Shown: one piece after another, positions 10,027 through 21,604 of the stretch | Layout: the number at the start of each line of letters is the position of its first letter | Position numbering within the stretch: the first letter of the stretch is position 1 | From: Diphasiastrum complanatum | Lineage: Eukaryota; Streptophyta; Lycopodiopsida; Lycopodiales; Lycopodiaceae | Direction of reading: 5' to 3' | Length of the DNA stretch: 64,000 bases | Assembly (NCBI GenBank): GCA_029204225.1 | Contig: CM055102.1 | Location: 22,594,160 to 22,658,159, forward strand | Translations under genes and position numbers: made by a program | Notes under the pieces: model-generated | Seen by the model: the letters and a program-made list of their open reading frames with translations, nothing else | Databases searched by the model: none | Told to the model about the DNA's origin: nothing

Positions 10027-11690
10027 GGATTCAAAAACCAACTAAAACTATTTGAACTCCAACTAAAGCTATTTGGACTCCAACTAAATCTTGAGTAGGA
10101 AATCCTAAATGCAACCCCAACAGAAAACACTGACCAATCACAAGAAAAACTTTCAGACTTACGAAATAACATACAATATTTCAAGGAACCACGTCAGTAT
10201 ACAAAACAATAGGTCCAGGGGATATTATTAAGGGTTCAGAATTAGCTTTAGCAAGATTTGAATTTTGAATTGGACGGTAACTGTAGATTGCAGTCTCTAA
10301 ACAACAGCAACTACTGAATATACAAAATATGCACAATCAATGATCATGTACCAACAGTTGTTACTCCTATAAATGATACAACCAGTAGTGTGATGATTAT
10401 TCAGTGGCTCAACAGATCTAAAATTTGAAGTCCAAACCTATGTAAATGTAGATTTCTTTTTCTTGTAAATTATTGAATACTGAAAAATTTTGAACCCTAA
10501 TAACTATTCTCTTGTTCAGATCAGTTCGAATAGGAATCTTGAATTTGTTCATCAACGAATTGTGATTATAGAACTGTAATTTTAGCAACTGTAAAACTTA
10601 CTTTTAGTTCACATGCATCTGATTGTAAAATATACTCACATTTCAATATATACGCACAGTCACAATTACAGGACCCAAAAAACCCTTACAAAACTTTCAC
10701 CAATGGATTGAAAATAGATATTTTTCACATTTCTGAATCTGGCATTTAATCATAAGACTGTTAGCAACCTTGTGGTTACGTTTCCTCCATTTTGATTCTG
10801 ATCGTTCATGGTATTGACATTTGAATTCTGTTGACATTGAGCTCCAACATTCTAAAAACTAAGAAGTAAATGATTTTAAGGCCATTAGCATATGAGCCTC
10901 TGAAGGAATGGGCAATCTTGTCTGAATTTTGTTACTGCATACTGAACAGCTTCCATTGAATTTAAGAAACTCGAACTGGATACTGCCACAAGTGCGAAGA
11001 TCTGACCTGCACTTACAACTCCCACCCTGCAAGCACCAAAATGAAAGGGAGGGTGCGCCGATCAGTTACACCAAATGCCATTACTTTAAGCATAAGCATC
11101 CCGGTTGTTAACAAGAATAGTCTTTTCCTAATGTTTTTCAGCAAGCTTTATTTTATGATAACCATTACATTCATCAAACAGCATAAAGCCCCTGGCTTGA
11201 GCCAAGTATGGCGTTTGTAAATGTTAATGGGAAATGACCCCCGCTATCCTGTTCCGACCAGAAACGCCGCAAGCCAGATGGAACTAGCTTACTGAGGCCA
11301 GCTCCCCAGCATAATAGCCATTACAGCAAGGAGCCAGTTACAGATGTAACTGTCTTGATAATGACATCAGCAAGATGCCGGCTACATCCCTCACTGTCAT
11401 GGTGATGAGGTGTCCACCATTCATTGGAAAATCTTAAAATGTGTGGAGAAATTCTGTCTGCTAACCAATTTTTATAGGCACTAAAAACATGACAATTAAT
11501 ACAATTCCTGTACAGTGCGCGTGCACACACACACATCTACTTACTTACAAGACAAAAAAGAAAATACCAGACCGTATCACAAAATTGTGAATTTTGCAGG
11601 CATCAGGCAGTCAAATCGAGTCGATTTGAACGGATCTTCTTTATGTGACTCCATAAATCTTTTCTAAAAATGATACAGTAGACATGAAAA
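10027..11690. other. 3' flank of the MYB gene, no further gene recognised
   Basis: This lies downstream of the minus-strand MYB stop codon. It may hold the 3' UTR and possibly a last small exon of that gene. On the minus strand, poly(A)-signal-like AATAAA occurs near 11150 (plus-strand TTTATT). No protein similarity was seen in the short frames here. Confidence 0.4.
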
Positions 11691-14600
11691 TCAACATAAG
11701 CACTCGAAAGTATACCTGTGGACCAGTGCAATGCTGCCAAGAAGCCACTGCTCCCGCATTTCCCGACGGAGCTCATTAAGCTTGATTGTAGCCTGGTACG
11801 CTCCTTGTTCATCATAATCTATGGCTGTGATATGCTGTCCATCATTCCTTATGTGGGGCACAGTACAGACATATGAACCCACCTCCCGAAACCCACTGCT
11901 CATGACTTTTACTATATAGTCTCCTAAGTCGAGTGAACCACAATTGCTGACTAAATCTATCAGATCAAGCTCTTGTTTCTCTTCTGAATTGCTCTCTGTT
12001 AATGCTGGATCAATCCAAATTCCAGGAATTGAGCAAACCTTTATGGGTTCTGTCAGACCTGGAGCAATCATCCCCTGGTTATCTGTTTTAGCAACGCTAT
12101 GTGCCCTTATCGGTTGGTTAACATGAGATAATGATATCTCTGACAGACTGACAGAGCCACTCAATTTAGTTCCAGTTTCTTCGTTGCCTAAGTCAGCATG
12201 TAATTGACTATGATGACTAACTGTGGGTTCAGTAAAAGCGGTAAACCTGACCTCATTCAAAATATCCATGGACGAACCGGTATGCGCATTGCTTCTCATA
12301 TTTGCCTCAGTTAGATCCTGCTGAAAATGCTGTAATGGGCAGTTCTCGTCTCTTTTCATGTATCCAGATCCATTCCCATCGTCAACATAATGGTCTTGCA
12401 ACAAGCCTGGGAGGCAAATGCCCTCCAGACAATGGGTCTGGGTCACAGCAGGAAAATAATTGGGGTTACAATCCGAGCTAATCGTAAGCAATCCTCCATT
12501 GTAGGAAAATATCGGAGCTTGCTCATCGGTCTTGCTGAGAGAAGGGTTGCACATCTCCTTCCATATCCCACCACCCCATACTGTTTCCTGAGGCCTTTCA
12601 TACATAACCATATTGGCTTCACCCCAAAAGGATTGCAATGGGAGAGAGCTGCTCCCATAAGAACCCGATTGATTGCTGGACGAACTTGCATTTTCAAGCG
12701 CAACGGGCCTGCTATTGTTTATCCCATCCACGCCATTGGTCATCATCTTTCCTAGGAGCTGATCAACTTCTTCATACCTAGATAACCCACATTCCAATTG
12801 TGCAGGAGTTTCCCCCTCTGTATTCTTTTTAGTTTCTGTACTCCAGACCGACGTTACTTCTGAGAATAGGGGTGAATGTGAGATATCTGATGTCTGATAT
12901 TGAGGTTTCGCAATCGCAGTGAACGTGGGTTCCCCACTGGTTCCCCTGCTTTCATAGTAAGGATGAATCCTCTGTATGTAGTCTCGCAAAATAGTGCATC
13001 TTTCATCGGAACTATCAGATAAACCATCGAGGGTTTTCTTCTGCTTGCGCCGCAAATCTTTTCTCCGCATAGTCGCATTCCAGTGATTCTTAATAGCATT
13101 TTCAGTGCGCCCGGGTATTAGCTTTGCAATGTCCGCCCACTTGTTTCCAAGCTTATTGTGAGCAGAGACTAGAAGCTTCTCCTCCTCTGGTTTCCACACA
13201 TCTCTCTGCAAAATAACACATTTGTAAACCTTACATGGTGCTTCTCAAATCTAGCATTGGCTTATATTGTTAGTTTCTAAATCCTAAACCCTAAACCATA
13301 GTTTACTAGACCAATAAATTCCATGTTCATACATATACTTCTAAGCATGCTGCTGGCAACGTACTGACAGAACTAGGGCCACATAAGGATTAACTCATAT
13401 ATTTTGCTAGTAGACAGCTGATCAATGTTAAAATCAATTATACAACCACTGAACGGGAAGCATTGGCAATGGCCTAGAGATCCATGAACGACAGGAAAAT
13501 GGACAAGATGGTGGCTACTATTCAAGAGTTTGATTTCAAAATAGTTGTCAGAAAGGCTACAACCCACCATCTTGCAGATCATGGGCACGAAATGTTGTTA
13601 CAGATGCTCAAAGTCAAACTCGGATGATATATCAACTGCCGGTGCAAATTGATCACATCAAAATAGCACCGATAACATTATGTCCAATTCGAAGTGCAAA
13701 AAGTTTGATACTTCTCCAAACTAAATGATTCACAACTAGGATAATAAGATTTTTAAATCTCAAAAAATTATCTGGCATGCAGCAAGAGGAATAAATTTAT
13801 TTCATTATATGCAAAACTATGGGAAGATGAAGCTGTGTCAGAGCTGTTATACTTGCATTCTTAGAAGATATATTTGTGTTTGGAAAATAACACAAATCAG
13901 CAAAACAGTTGATTCAGAATAATTATCTAGTGTTGACTTATTTTCTTCAACATTGCCCCACACTTGTTTGTATGCCTTTCCACTTCCAAAGCATATGCAA
14001 CCACAAGATTTATAGCATGCTTCGAACGTATAGATATTTAGCATGCTGTTGGCCCGAGTTGGTAATAAGCACAGACCTTGATATCAGGTTTGAGATGATT
14101 ATGCCACCGTTCTCGGCATTGCTTCCCTATCCTACCGGGCAAGTATGTTGCAATTAAAGACCATTTCTGACAACCGTGTCTTTCCACAAGCTCCATAAGT
14201 TGCCTGACAAGTTTGTAGCACGTTAGAAACCTATCAACTCACAATTTTTTCAGCTTCACACACTAGAAGATATATGCCGGATTAAGCATTCTGAAGTATC
14301 CCAATGACCCATATTTCCGTAGTGGACTTCCACATCAGTCCATTGGCATCAAAATTTGTTCCAAAAAATTCCTTTGAAAAGTTTTTTTGTATTATGTTTT
14401 TTGAAACCCTTAGGGGTACGAAGCATGATTCTATGCAATGGCCACGGATCAGCCACACATGAAGTATAACTAACCTGTCTTCTTCAGAAGTCCACTGTCC
14501 CTTGATAATGTGGGGCCTTCTTGGACCTGCTTTTGAAGATTGCTTGAGCATAACTTTTCCTGATAACTCATCCACTTCTGACATTTTTCCCGTTTCATAG

Positions 14601-14947
14601 GTCTTCTCAAAGTCATCTGCTAGTTGCGTTTCAAAAAAGAAGTCGTTCTCCTCTGGGAAACTCGTAGCTTCCAAAGCTTTTACTTTAGATTCTTGAAACA
14701 TGAGTGCAACCCCTTGGATGGGGATAAGCTGACTTGAGCTTGTCACCAAATTACAAGACTTTTGGGATTCCAAGCAGGTTTTCTTTTTTGGGCTTTCAAA
14801 CGTCAAGAAATTTTCCTCATGAGCTGTTTCGTTCAGCCAAAAGTGTCCATCTGCAGTACTTTCACAGCTGGGTCCCTGCTCTACTCCAGGATCATATATA
14901 TGGTCAGAAGAAATGTAGCTGGATATTTTGAAATCAGTTATCCTCAT
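11691..14947 (-). CDS. R2R3-MYB transcription factor, MYB98/MYB119-like class (three exons)
   Basis: Read on the minus strand, the exons are 14947-14475, 14203-14077 and 13205-11691, joined by introns of 271 and 871 bp. Donors are CAG/GTTAGT and AAG/GTCTGT; acceptors are TTGTCAG and TTTTGCAG. Splicing keeps the frame (phase 2, then phase 0) and gives about 704 residues. R2 (residues ~150-200) is encoded across exons 1-2, with [27 protein letters not shown] and [14 protein letters not shown]3 (~201-251) opens exon 3, with [30 protein letters not shown] and [10 protein letters not shown]. The regularly spaced tryptophans are present. [15 protein letters not shown] and NHWNAT are typical of the Arabidopsis MYB98/64/119/115/118 class, nuclear activators in female gametophyte and embryo programmes; the same role here is inference. 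The ATG at 14947 follows an in-frame TAG four codons upstream. A good donor (CACAG/GTATAC, about 11715) close to the stop leaves a fourth exon possible, changing only the last few residues. The ~150-residue N-terminus and ~450-residue C-terminus carry no recognised domain. Confidence 0.88.
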
Positions 14948-15267
14948 GTGACCCACCTAGCTTTTTCTTTCTAGCACTCCTTCTGCTTCATCAAAATTCA
15001 ATTGCTTCCTGCTATTTTTCCAACCGATCACCCATGACTGTTATGTTGGTACAAGGAGTCCTTGTTCAGTGTGTACATCATAGATGAGCACCAATTGGCC
15101 TTTCCTTAACCTATGCCTTTTTTCTTTCAAGTTGTGCTTCTCTTTTTTCCATTTTCAGCTCAGGTCTTTGAAGTCATCTCGTGCCTCTGCAGCATTGAAA
15201 TCAAGCTCTTAGTACAATAAAACAGATATTGTTTCACTATTCTGGACTGCATACAGTTTGACCTCAA
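14948..15267. other. Upstream region of the MYB gene
   Basis: Short space between the MYB start codon and the neighbouring gypsy remnant. It would hold the 5' UTR and proximal promoter. No clear TATA box could be singled out, and the decayed gypsy element begins within about 320 bp, so the native promoter is either very compact or lies partly inside element-derived DNA. Confidence 0.4.
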
Positions 15268-17224
15268 TTATGGGCTTAGTGGATTTAAACTTAAGTGCTG
15301 GAACCAAACTGTGAGTACGCAATAACCAGTATTAAAAATTGCCTCAAATTGAATTGCATAGGAAGAAAAGCAACATGTTTTTTCAAAATCTGGAAGACAA
15401 AGGACAGGTGCCCACTGCTGATGTAAGTAAGGTCTTAAGGGTATCAAAAGCAAACTGGCAATCAAGACTCTAGACAGAAGGAACACCTTTCTTCAACAAG
15501 CCACGTGAAGAGAGGCAACGTTCGCAAAATGGGAACATGCTTGAGAAGATGGATGGCAAGACCAAGAAACATACAAATGCCATGAACATGTCTTGGTATA
15601 GTCCATGCATGGATAGAGTGAACCTTGCTCAGGTCACGAGGAATAGTGCCATTAGAAACAAGAAAGCCAAGAAACTCTACCTTAATAACAACAAAGGAGC
15701 ATTTTGACCTCTTAGCATATAACTGGTGGTGGGTTAAGACAAGTGAGACTGAGCACAAATGGATAATATGTGTGGTACTAAAAACAAGGACATCATCAAA
15801 TTACCAATAAATGGCCAAAAGATACTGTTCATGACACTATGAATGTAGGGGTCCATTTGGCAACTCCAAAAGGTAGAACTTTAAACTCATATAGACCAAA
15901 ATGGGTGCAGAAGGTACTCATATTCTCATATGAGGGGTGGATTTGGTGGTATTGGAACAAAGATCATCTTAGAAAAGAGTTGGGCTTGGCCAAATTGGTC
16001 AAAAAGGTTATTCAAAGTGCAGTAATCAATATAAAGGTGTTTGGTACTATAAAGTCCTACACACAGGATACTATCTAAACATGCCAATACAAGCAACCAA
16101 CAAGGGAACAGATGGTGGACAAACCAACCCAACCAAACCTAGATCGAACGGATCTAGGCCCCAAGCTATGAATCAATCTCAATGAGGAATGAGGAATCAC
16201 TCTAGCAGCATGTAGCTACCAATCAGACAATCAAGCATGCACTAGTGAGAGCCCAATAGGTATACTTATACCCTCCAAGGCCCATGCACCACTAGTAGTG
16301 CACTGTGACACCTCACTGGACACCTCTGCAGCCTATCTGGGCCACGTCATCCAATTCCCCAATGACTCACTGAAAGAACCATACCAATCCACCATCATGA
16401 GTTTAGGCCTACAACCATTAATTATGACCTTATACACATAAGGGCCCCAATTCCTTTATAGTCATAACTAACTTACGGGTTGTTGGTCTACTGATCTCTA
16501 GCGTGGACACGCTACCCAAGACCAGTCGTGGGCATGACAGGTACCATCCTTTTTCTCAACAAAAAACACAGGGCCACCTAAGGGACTACGACTAGGAACA
16601 ATTAAGCCTTGACGTAAAAGATCATAACCTTTGATTGGACTTCATCATGCTCAGATTTGGTCATACAAAAAGGAAGATAGGAAGGAGGAGATGCAGGACG
16701 CAGAAGGTCAGTGTGGTGAGGTAGTGGAGCATCAGGTAGGGCATCATTGGAGGATGGCCCTATTAGACACAAAGAACTGCTGCACAATATGCCTTCAACA
16801 AACTATGCAAAAATTGTTTCTCGGAAATAAGCTGCTAACTTGAACTCATGCCAAGCAGTGAGACTAGCATGAGGAGCCGTTTGGCGGAGAACACGCCATC
16901 AAGTAGCAACACGGTCATCCAGGTGTAAGACAACTAGATGGATGCATTGTAGGTCCATCTTGAGAAACATAAGACAATCGGTCTTCTCCAGCTTAAAATT
17001 CCAATTCTCAAGTTCACTCCCATCGAGAGAACCAGAGTAAATCGAAAGCTAAACTTATCCTTAAACTCCCAAGCCATCAATGGGGTGATAGATGGTGTAA
17101 AAGGATCAATGGGCCTAATAACTGGTGGTGTAAAAGGATCAAGAGGCCTGACACCTGAAGTAGAACTAGAAGACATGTAAATAAGGACGTCATCTAAGTG
17201 GTCAAAACACCAAGGGTAGGACAA
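15268..17224 (-). mobile_element. Decayed Ty3/gypsy element (RT region and upstream part)
   Basis: Minus-strand frames carry reverse-transcriptase motifs interrupted by many stops. The RT start (PLGGPVFFVEKKDGT, near 16620-16540) is followed, after an insertion, by YIDYCTLNNL..FDQFGQAQLFSK (16060-15970). MNSIFWPFIG and the thumb region HQLYAKRSKCSF (about 15700) come next, then FLGLA near 15550 and APVLCLPDFEKT near 15400. The order and spacing match a gypsy RT running into RNase H. The frame 16934-17224 probably belongs to the region between protease and RT. No LTR, integrase or intact domain is left. Confidence 0.75.
16080..16538. mobile_element. ~460-bp insertion splitting the gypsy RT
   Basis: The gypsy RT reading stops after KKDGT at about 16540 and resumes with the next expected motif (LYIDYCTLNN) at about 16076, so the intervening ~460 bp is foreign. 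It is richer in C than its surroundings, has no coding similarity and shows no clear terminal repeats. A solo LTR or non-autonomous element is possible; the exact ends are uncertain by about 20 bp. Confidence 0.45.
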
Positions 17225-18134
17225 AACTTTGAGAATGGGACTACCATATGAGAATGTACAAGAACAACCAAAGGATCTTGATATGGAGGATCGTCATCCA
17301 AAGCCATGTGTGGAGTTACTAATAGTGAAATAGATGTTCAGAGATTTATAACGGAGGGAGTGGACTCTTGAGGTCACCCCAATTACACGCGAGGAACACA
17401 AATCCCAGTTGTAGTAAACACAACAAAAATGGCAATATGCGAAGTGACTCTGACTATGTCCCATGAAAAATGGCAAGGTAGCAACACAAATCATCAATAG
17501 CTACAGCCCAGCAAGCAATAGAGAAGCCGAGTTCTCCCATGAAGAGCCCAAGCAATACCAAATCAATAGCTGAAAAATGAATGTACATAGGGCCTACCGA
17601 TACTCCCTTCATGAACCCTAACGATTCAAAATTCAAAGGAGGCAAGCCCCAACTCCACATTAAAGTCAATAAAAGTAGGGTCCTTGGCCAGTCCTAAATG
17701 TAAATGAATAAAAAATGGTCTAAAAGGCCTATACGTCAATAAAACAACTATGTGACTAAAAATACAAATGTCCACTAACTAAGACCTGCAGTCCATGTCA
17801 TAAATGTGCCAGGTATAGGCCCAATAGGCCAGTAGTCTAGTAGTTCATAACTGATAAGGCTTTATAATATTTTAAGTCCCTTACGTAAAGGTGAAATTAC
17901 TTCTGAGAGTGCACGCAAGATTATATGCAACTCCTTGTCATAAAGGCATTGCCTTAGGGTGTGACAACCACAAAGAAAAGGTCTAATGATTGCACCTATG
18001 TGTGTGTCGCGAATTACGACAAAAAATGACACCTAAGTTCATCAACATCAGTGGTGACTTGTGGATCAACAATGTGCATATAAACTCTATGTATTATAAT
18101 GTGACTTCGTATCTCTAATCTTAGTCCACATGTT
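17225..18134. other. Unclassified DNA next to the gypsy remnant
   Basis: Short minus-strand frames at 17294-17497 and 17454-17669 show no clear motif. They may be the decayed gag part of the neighbouring gypsy element, since they lie on the upstream side of its RT, but this could not be supported. Confidence 0.35.
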
Positions 18135-18179
18135 GTGATATATTGCAAAATGAAAGTGGGTTTCATGTTGTCCCTTGGT

Positions 18180-18345
18180 AAGATTGTTATGAGGAAACAC
18201 GTTTCAATTATATTTTATGGCAAAAACATTTCCCAAACTCTGCATGGTAAATGCTTTGACGAAATGTTATGGGGAAATCGATTTCCCCTGACTGATAACA
18301 TGTTTTCCCCACGTCGGAAAATGTGTTTCCCAGTAAGATGGCCAT
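18180..18345. repeat. Cluster of GAAA/TTTC palindromes
   Basis: Several self-complementary or near-self-complementary words lie within ~165 bp, including a perfect 18-bp palindrome GGGGAAATCGATTTCCCC at 18271-18288. GGAAACACGTTTC is near 18193 and GGAAAATGTGTTTCCC near 18316. The words differ from one another but share the layout G-run, A-run, centre, T-run, C-run. Confidence 0.6.
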
Positions 18346-18630
18346 AGACATCACAATAGGATTGCATTCACGTGGATTGGGCACATGAGACTAGAATCCA
18401 TCATCCCTATGGCTTATATTCACAAGAAAAGTGGAGGAACTCCAAAAGTCAATACATAAGCAATTGAGCCAAAATATCCTAACAATGTCATCAAATGGTT
18501 ATTTACAGACAAGCCCAAAACTCAACTAAATTTAAGGAAGAAACAATGTAAAGAATTTCCACCCACATTGATGAGTGAAAACAAGATGAAGTGGGGGGGG
18601 AGGGCCTGGGCCCTGGTTTTGGGCCCTGGT

Positions 18631-19037
18631 CTAAGGGCCTCTTTCCATGTCACCAGTTCAAAATGACATCAAGAACTAGTGAACGGGTGCAAAGGCTTTT
18701 CCATGTGATTATTCACTTGCTCAGCCTGTTCTCGGGTGAGAGGGTTAACAATATCTGAGATTAGCTCTTGGAGAGCACGGGTTGATTTCCAACCCTTGTT
18801 CTGCATCCAACCTGCTGCTTCCTGTCAAATGCAGGTTTGGCAAGTGACATTGTGGCTGCAAGCTTTCTCTAATGAAGAAGAGCCTCGGGCTGCACCTGAA
18901 TAGCAAGTCAGATTTGTTGTCCAACGGGAAGTGCATTGCAAGACCCATTCCAACAGCTTGTGCACAACAACCCTCTCACATGTTTGCCTGCTAACGTCCT
19001 AAATGGTTGAGGTTGTTGCATGGAAAGAGCCCCTAAG
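18631..19037. mobile_element. MITE candidate with 19-bp terminal inverted repeats
   Basis: The left end CTAAGGGCCTCTTTCCATG (18631-18649) and the reverse complement of the right end, CTTAGGGGCTCTTTCCATG (19037-19019), agree at 17 of 19 positions and bracket about 370 bp without a transposase frame. The size and inverted ends suit a non-autonomous DNA transposon. No convincing target-site duplication was found, so the superfamily is open; just outside the left end lies a GGGCCC-rich stretch. Confidence 0.5.
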
Positions 19038-19690
19038 GTCCATTTCACACAACATGCCTGGCAAGTCCAAAATTTAAAATAGAGCTCTCAAGTCAAATGC
19101 ATTTTTTGGGCCAGCCAATGTGTTGAGCTGCCCCTAGCATGTTGGCCTGCATTTTGAAGCTTTTTAACACTTCATGGCCAATATTCCTTTCAATGAAATG
19201 CATTTCAATTTTGACCTTTCCAGTTGAAAGTTGATTGCTTGAAAAAAAAACTTAGAGTACCCTTCAACCTTTTAACATGAAAAGTTTCATACTTGCATTT
19301 CAAAACACAACACCTTAAATAAAATGGACCAATCGTATGTTAAGATTCAAATGGGCCAATCATATTGTAGCCCTTCATTTAACACTTACCAACCGAATGT
19401 GAACTGGGGGTAGTCAATTGCCCGCGTCAACTCAGTTAAAATGGGTGGCAAGTGAAAGGGCCAGGCAAAGGGACTTGCCGGTAGTCTGAAACCACCCTAA
19501 CGCAATTTGACTGCGTGAAGCATAGATTGAGCACGGGCTGCTGGTTCCTCAAACCAAGTCCAAGGGTTCTACAAAGCGGTGTCCGGTTCCGGCAAATTTG
19601 AGGAATATCCCACCTGCCTGAAGGCTCGCCGAATTGGAGAACACTGCCCTCAGCAGAAGGCTTCACAACCCTAAGACTGCAAATCCATCA
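19038..19690. other. Unclassified DNA
   Basis: No gene or element end recognised. A 76-codon minus-strand frame at 19436-19666 sits in DNA slightly richer in G+C than its surroundings but has no known motif. Confidence 0.35.
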
Positions 19691-19722
19691 CCCCCCACTG
19701 CGCCCCCCGCCCCCCTTCCCCC
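19691..19722 (-). other. G-quadruplex-forming motif
   Basis: The plus strand has C-runs of 6, 6, 6 and 5 separated by loops of 6, 1 and 2 bases, so the minus strand holds a strong four-tract G-quadruplex pattern within 32 bp. Confidence 0.7.
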
Positions 19723-19854
19723 GCTTAAAATGTATTGCACTAGATAAGGTGGTTGAAATACAAAGGGAAAAGAAAAACTTGATTTTCATTCAGCATGTGC
19801 AATAATAATATTGACAGGATGCACTAGTCAAAGAGAAATCGTTTCACAGTAAGT

Positions 19855-20300
19855 TATGTAAAGATTAAACTCGTATTAAATATAGAAGATTACACATTAC
19901 GCAGAAGCTTGTACAAATGGAATATTACACATCATATGCAATCATACGTAACAATACGTATAATTACATACATTACATTTGATTACATAGTACATAAATT
20001 GAGCAGCAATCTTGATTTCATCAACATGTACAGTAACACAAATGCAAATGGATTGACAGAAAGCACGAGTAAAATATATCAGCATCAATAGATTTCAATC
20101 ATTTATATGCAAAGATTGAACTAGTATTGCAGTATAAAAAATTATGTATTACAGTAACATGTAATATCAATACAACAGCTATCAAGAAGCTTGATAAAAT
20201 ATAAGATATTACATATGATTCCATACGTAATATTACGTGTGATTGCATATCACATATAATTGAACAGTTACATGTGAAGATTGCATAGCAATTCCTAAAT
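19855..20300 (+). repeat. Diverged ~240-bp direct duplication, rich in TACGTA-type words
   Basis: The parts 19855-20000 and 20100-20250 share the same order of landmarks: AAGATT.AACT.GTATT, then AGAAGCTTG, then ATATTACA, then CATACGTAA. They look like an old tandem duplication. TACGTA/ATACGTAT palindromic words are frequent (near 19949, 19957, 20224 and 20232). Confidence 0.5.
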
Positions 20301-20433
20301 ATTGAACAGTTGCAAAATACAACGGACAGTCTGAAAATTTTGAAAAATATTATTACGAAGCACATATAGATTGTTAAGAGAAAGATAAGAATAGAAGCAG
20401 CCTCGAATGTTACCTCTTCTTTTGATCCAAGAC

Positions 20434-20459
20434 TCTTCTTCTTCTTCTTCTTCTTCTTC
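20434..20459 (+). repeat. (CTT)n microsatellite
   Basis: Uninterrupted CTT units for about 26 bp. Confidence 0.9.
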
Positions 20460-20591
20460 GTATTAATCTCGTTTTCCTCTTCTTCTTGTGTGTTTAGTTT
20501 TGGTTGTTCTTAGAGCATTTGTGGTTACGGAAGGCGGGCAGTCGCAAAGGGTGATATCGGGCTTCATCATATCCTTGAACATACAAAGACA

Positions 20592-20592
20592 A

Positions 20593-20619
<27 letters not shown>
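20592..20619 (+). repeat. (AT)n microsatellite
   Basis: About 28 bp of uninterrupted AT dinucleotides. Confidence 0.9.
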
Positions 20620-20623
<4 letters not shown>

Positions 20624-20886
20624 GTTTTCATATATATTTTTATAAATGGCCACATGAGTCTCAAGTTTTCTCTAATTTGCACTCGGAAAACCCACTTGCT
20701 TACACTTTGGTCCCCTTCTTATGCTCTCTTGTGGTCACATCCTCCAACCTAGCACCTTCTCCTTGGCCCTTCTAGCCTCCATAAGCTATGACAGTGTGGA
20801 TGAAGCAATTATCCAGCATTGCATCGATTTTTTTTTAGCTCAAATGAGACTTCATTATGTGATTGTTGCCAATTCTTTAGTAAGAG

Positions 20887-20997
20887 AATGACTTTCACGG
20901 TGACCTCTATTGGTGGTAAGACTCATTTGATCAGTTACAATGACACGTGACTTCAAGATTGGTCCTTACCACCAATAAAGGTCAATAGAAAAGCCAT
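20887..20997. mobile_element. Fold-back / MITE-like element, 111 bp
   Basis: The left arm (20887-20920) and the reverse complement of the right arm (20997-20964) match at 27 of 34 positions. The inner 13 bases TATTGGTGGTAAG are identical, and the arms are separated by about 43 bp. A related single arm lies at 9253-9287, so this is a dispersed repeat rather than a chance hairpin. Confidence 0.55.
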
Positions 20998-21178
20998 TGG
21001 GTCTTCCATATGTAAACGATTCACTAGGCTACTTCTCGTCAGTTTAAGAGAGCATTAAATCTTCCATAATTGGAGTCCTGAACTAAATGTGTCCATTTAT
21101 GATTTCATGTCATCATACGTGTCATGAAGATCTTTATGATTCCAAGTGCATGCCATAAATATGTGTATGGCTTTCACC

Positions 21179-21181
<3 letters not shown>

Positions 21182-21262
<81 letters not shown>

Positions 21263-21279
21263 AGAAGAAGAAGAAGAAA
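21182..21279 (+). repeat. (GA)n followed by (GAA)n microsatellite
   Basis: About 78 bp of GA dinucleotides (21182-21259) pass into GAA triplets up to 21279. All long Ser-Leu or Arg-Glu frames across it are artefacts of the repeat. Confidence 0.95.
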
Positions 21280-21530
21280 GAAAAAAAGCTTTATTAACGT
21301 CTTTTGGGCACCCGTGGGTGCATAAGACCAAAAAGAAAATATGTACAAGCAACAGTGGGCGCATCATTCATAGAGGACATGGCCGTAAAATGGTATAAAC
21401 TAGCTACGAGTGAAAGTTCGCATAAATGAAATAATCCCACAACTAGGGCCAGGTATAACAGAAGAACTACAGAAAAAGTACCAATGCCCACAACCCGGGC
21501 CAGGTGGAGAATAAGTACATATTAGCAAAA

Positions 21531-21534
<4 letters not shown>

Positions 21535-21601
<67 letters not shown>
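21535..21601 (+). repeat. (GA)n microsatellite
   Basis: About 67 bp of uninterrupted GA dinucleotides, only 256 bp from the end of the previous GA/GAA array. Confidence 0.95.

Positions 21602-21604
<3 letters not shown>

Noticed and set aside
12390-12755. 121-codon plus-strand frame and an 86-codon minus-strand frame inside the MYB gene
   Set aside because: Both lie within exon 3 of the MYB gene in other frames and show no domain of their own.
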